Origin: Lepas anatifera
Lineage: Eukaryota > Arthropoda > Thecostraca > Lepadidae
Assembly: GCA_034440635.1 (NCBI GenBank)
Contig: JAOTON010000767.1
Location: 1,178,001 to 1,242,000 of the forward strand
Direction: 5' to 3'
Length of the DNA stretch: 64,000 nucleotides
The position numbers and the translations under genes were made by a program. Shown in pieces: positions 63,130 through 64,000 of the stretch (the first letter of the stretch is position 1; each line of letters begins with the position of its first letter). The notes under the pieces are model-generated. The model was not told where the DNA came from and made no database searches. It saw only the letters and a program-made list of their open reading frames with translations.

Positions 63130-64000
63130 GTACCTACAGCCGCCGCTCGGCCTATATTTTAGGATCGCTCCCACCTGGTACCTTCCAACTACAGGGAGTT
63201 TGGGCATGGGTGTTTGAGGAATTCCTTCACCGGGCCGGATGGGACAGGGAAGTCGGCCTCCCGCCGTAGGGGCAGATCTCACGTTAATGCACGCTATCCT
63301 CGTCTGGAGATGACTACAAAGTCACCGGGCCCAATGGATATGACTGCTCGTGCCACCATCACTGACGTTGGAAATGATTTTTGACCGAAAATGTATGTTG
63401 TGGTCTCAGCTATCTTGGCGTGTACGCGTCGCTGCACGGGCCTTTACATTGAGCACCAATCGGAATAGTGGTAGGGCGGATCAATAGAAAAGGAATGATG
63501 CAGTCAGTACCTTTACATGTTGATAAGTTTTTAATCGGCTTTTCCCCTCGAAATTGACTTTTCCATCGAATTATGTTTGCTTATTTATAATTTTTTTTAT
63601 ATATATATTCATATTCACAGTTATTGTAAATGCATATTCTGTCCCAACTTTTCCTCAGAATCTTTATGTAAGCAATCGATGATCCGGAATATTCTTGGTC
63701 ATAGCGTGCGCGATACCTCGAATCCGGCATGATTCACATCGGCAAAGAGGGCTGTGCCTGAATAGATTGTAACAAATGTGATTTATTTTTCATCCTGGAA
63801 TCGTAGAGAATGAATTAACAGCTTATCAACTTATAATCATGCTCCTCGGTACAGCACTCCGAAATCTGTCTTTACATGTTGATTAACTGAAACTTTACTG
63901 CGTAATAGGGATGCTGTTGGGAAGCATGCTGCGGCTTTGGCCGCCGCCGTTTGACCTTCGGCACGCATCTGCCCGTCTTGTGGAGACTGGGCCTCAGTCA
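63130..64000 (+). other. USP25/28 intron to end of window
   Basis: AT-rich with a short TATATATATA tract near 63,600. No further exon is recognised before the window ends. Confidence 0.5.

Noticed and set aside
61348..63269. Frames of 413-607 codons on the plus strand and 496 on the minus strand
   Set aside because: Translations of the 26-bp array. The true coding part here is only the 130-bp exon at 63,000-63,129.

Overview
The window is eukaryotic and very probably comes from an arthropod; a crustacean is my guess from gene content and repeat style, but that is inference. Two multi-exon genes, both on the + strand, are recognisable by splicing short GC-rich coding islands in phase across GT-AG introns. 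Everything else is intron, intergenic DNA, minisatellites, MITEs and nested LINEs. There are no bacterial-style operons, no rRNA, no CRISPR and no convincing tRNA gene. Long open frames inside the tandem repeats are artefacts of stop-free repeat units. Layout: (1) 1-25,152 holds the 3' part of a Spred gene (Sprouty-related, EVH1 domain). It has an EVH1 exon at 5,679-5,847, a poly-proline exon at 21,052-21,206 and a last exon with the Cys-rich SPR domain at 24,367-25,152, for 370 codons in one frame. The 15-kb intron between the first two exons carries a 3.3-kb minisatellite, a TTAA-ended MITE, a 200-bp palindromic MITE and members of a foldback family with GGCGGATCC termini. (2) 25,153-42,099 is intergenic and repeat-rich. 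It includes three LINE insertions apparently nested in one another: an old minus-strand copy split by a plus-strand copy, which is itself split by a minus-strand copy with ORF1 and ORF2. (3) 42,100-63,129 holds 18 consecutive coding exons of a USP25/USP28-type deubiquitinase, 921 codons with every intron phase matching. The exons run through a UBA-like region, a UIM, the Cys box, the helical insertion, the His box and much of the C-terminal helical domain. The first short exon and the C-terminus lie outside the window or are not identified. The most striking feature is in the USP25/28 gene. At about ten of its splice junctions there is a tandem array, each with a different unit of 26-67 bp, and the unit contains a copy of the neighbouring splice site plus a few bases of the exon edge. 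The biggest repeats a 5' splice site nearly 100 times over 3.6 kb (56,610-60,280). Others repeat 3' splice sites (50,851-51,921; 48,602-49,647; 61,380-62,999). The arrays are unrelated in sequence, so they seem to have arisen independently by local duplication across exon edges. I consider this recurring splice-junction-anchored minisatellite architecture the main candidate for something new here. Spred acts in receptor-tyrosine-kinase/Ras-MAPK inhibition and USP25/28 in ubiquitin removal. Nothing in the sequence links them functionally beyond shared orientation.
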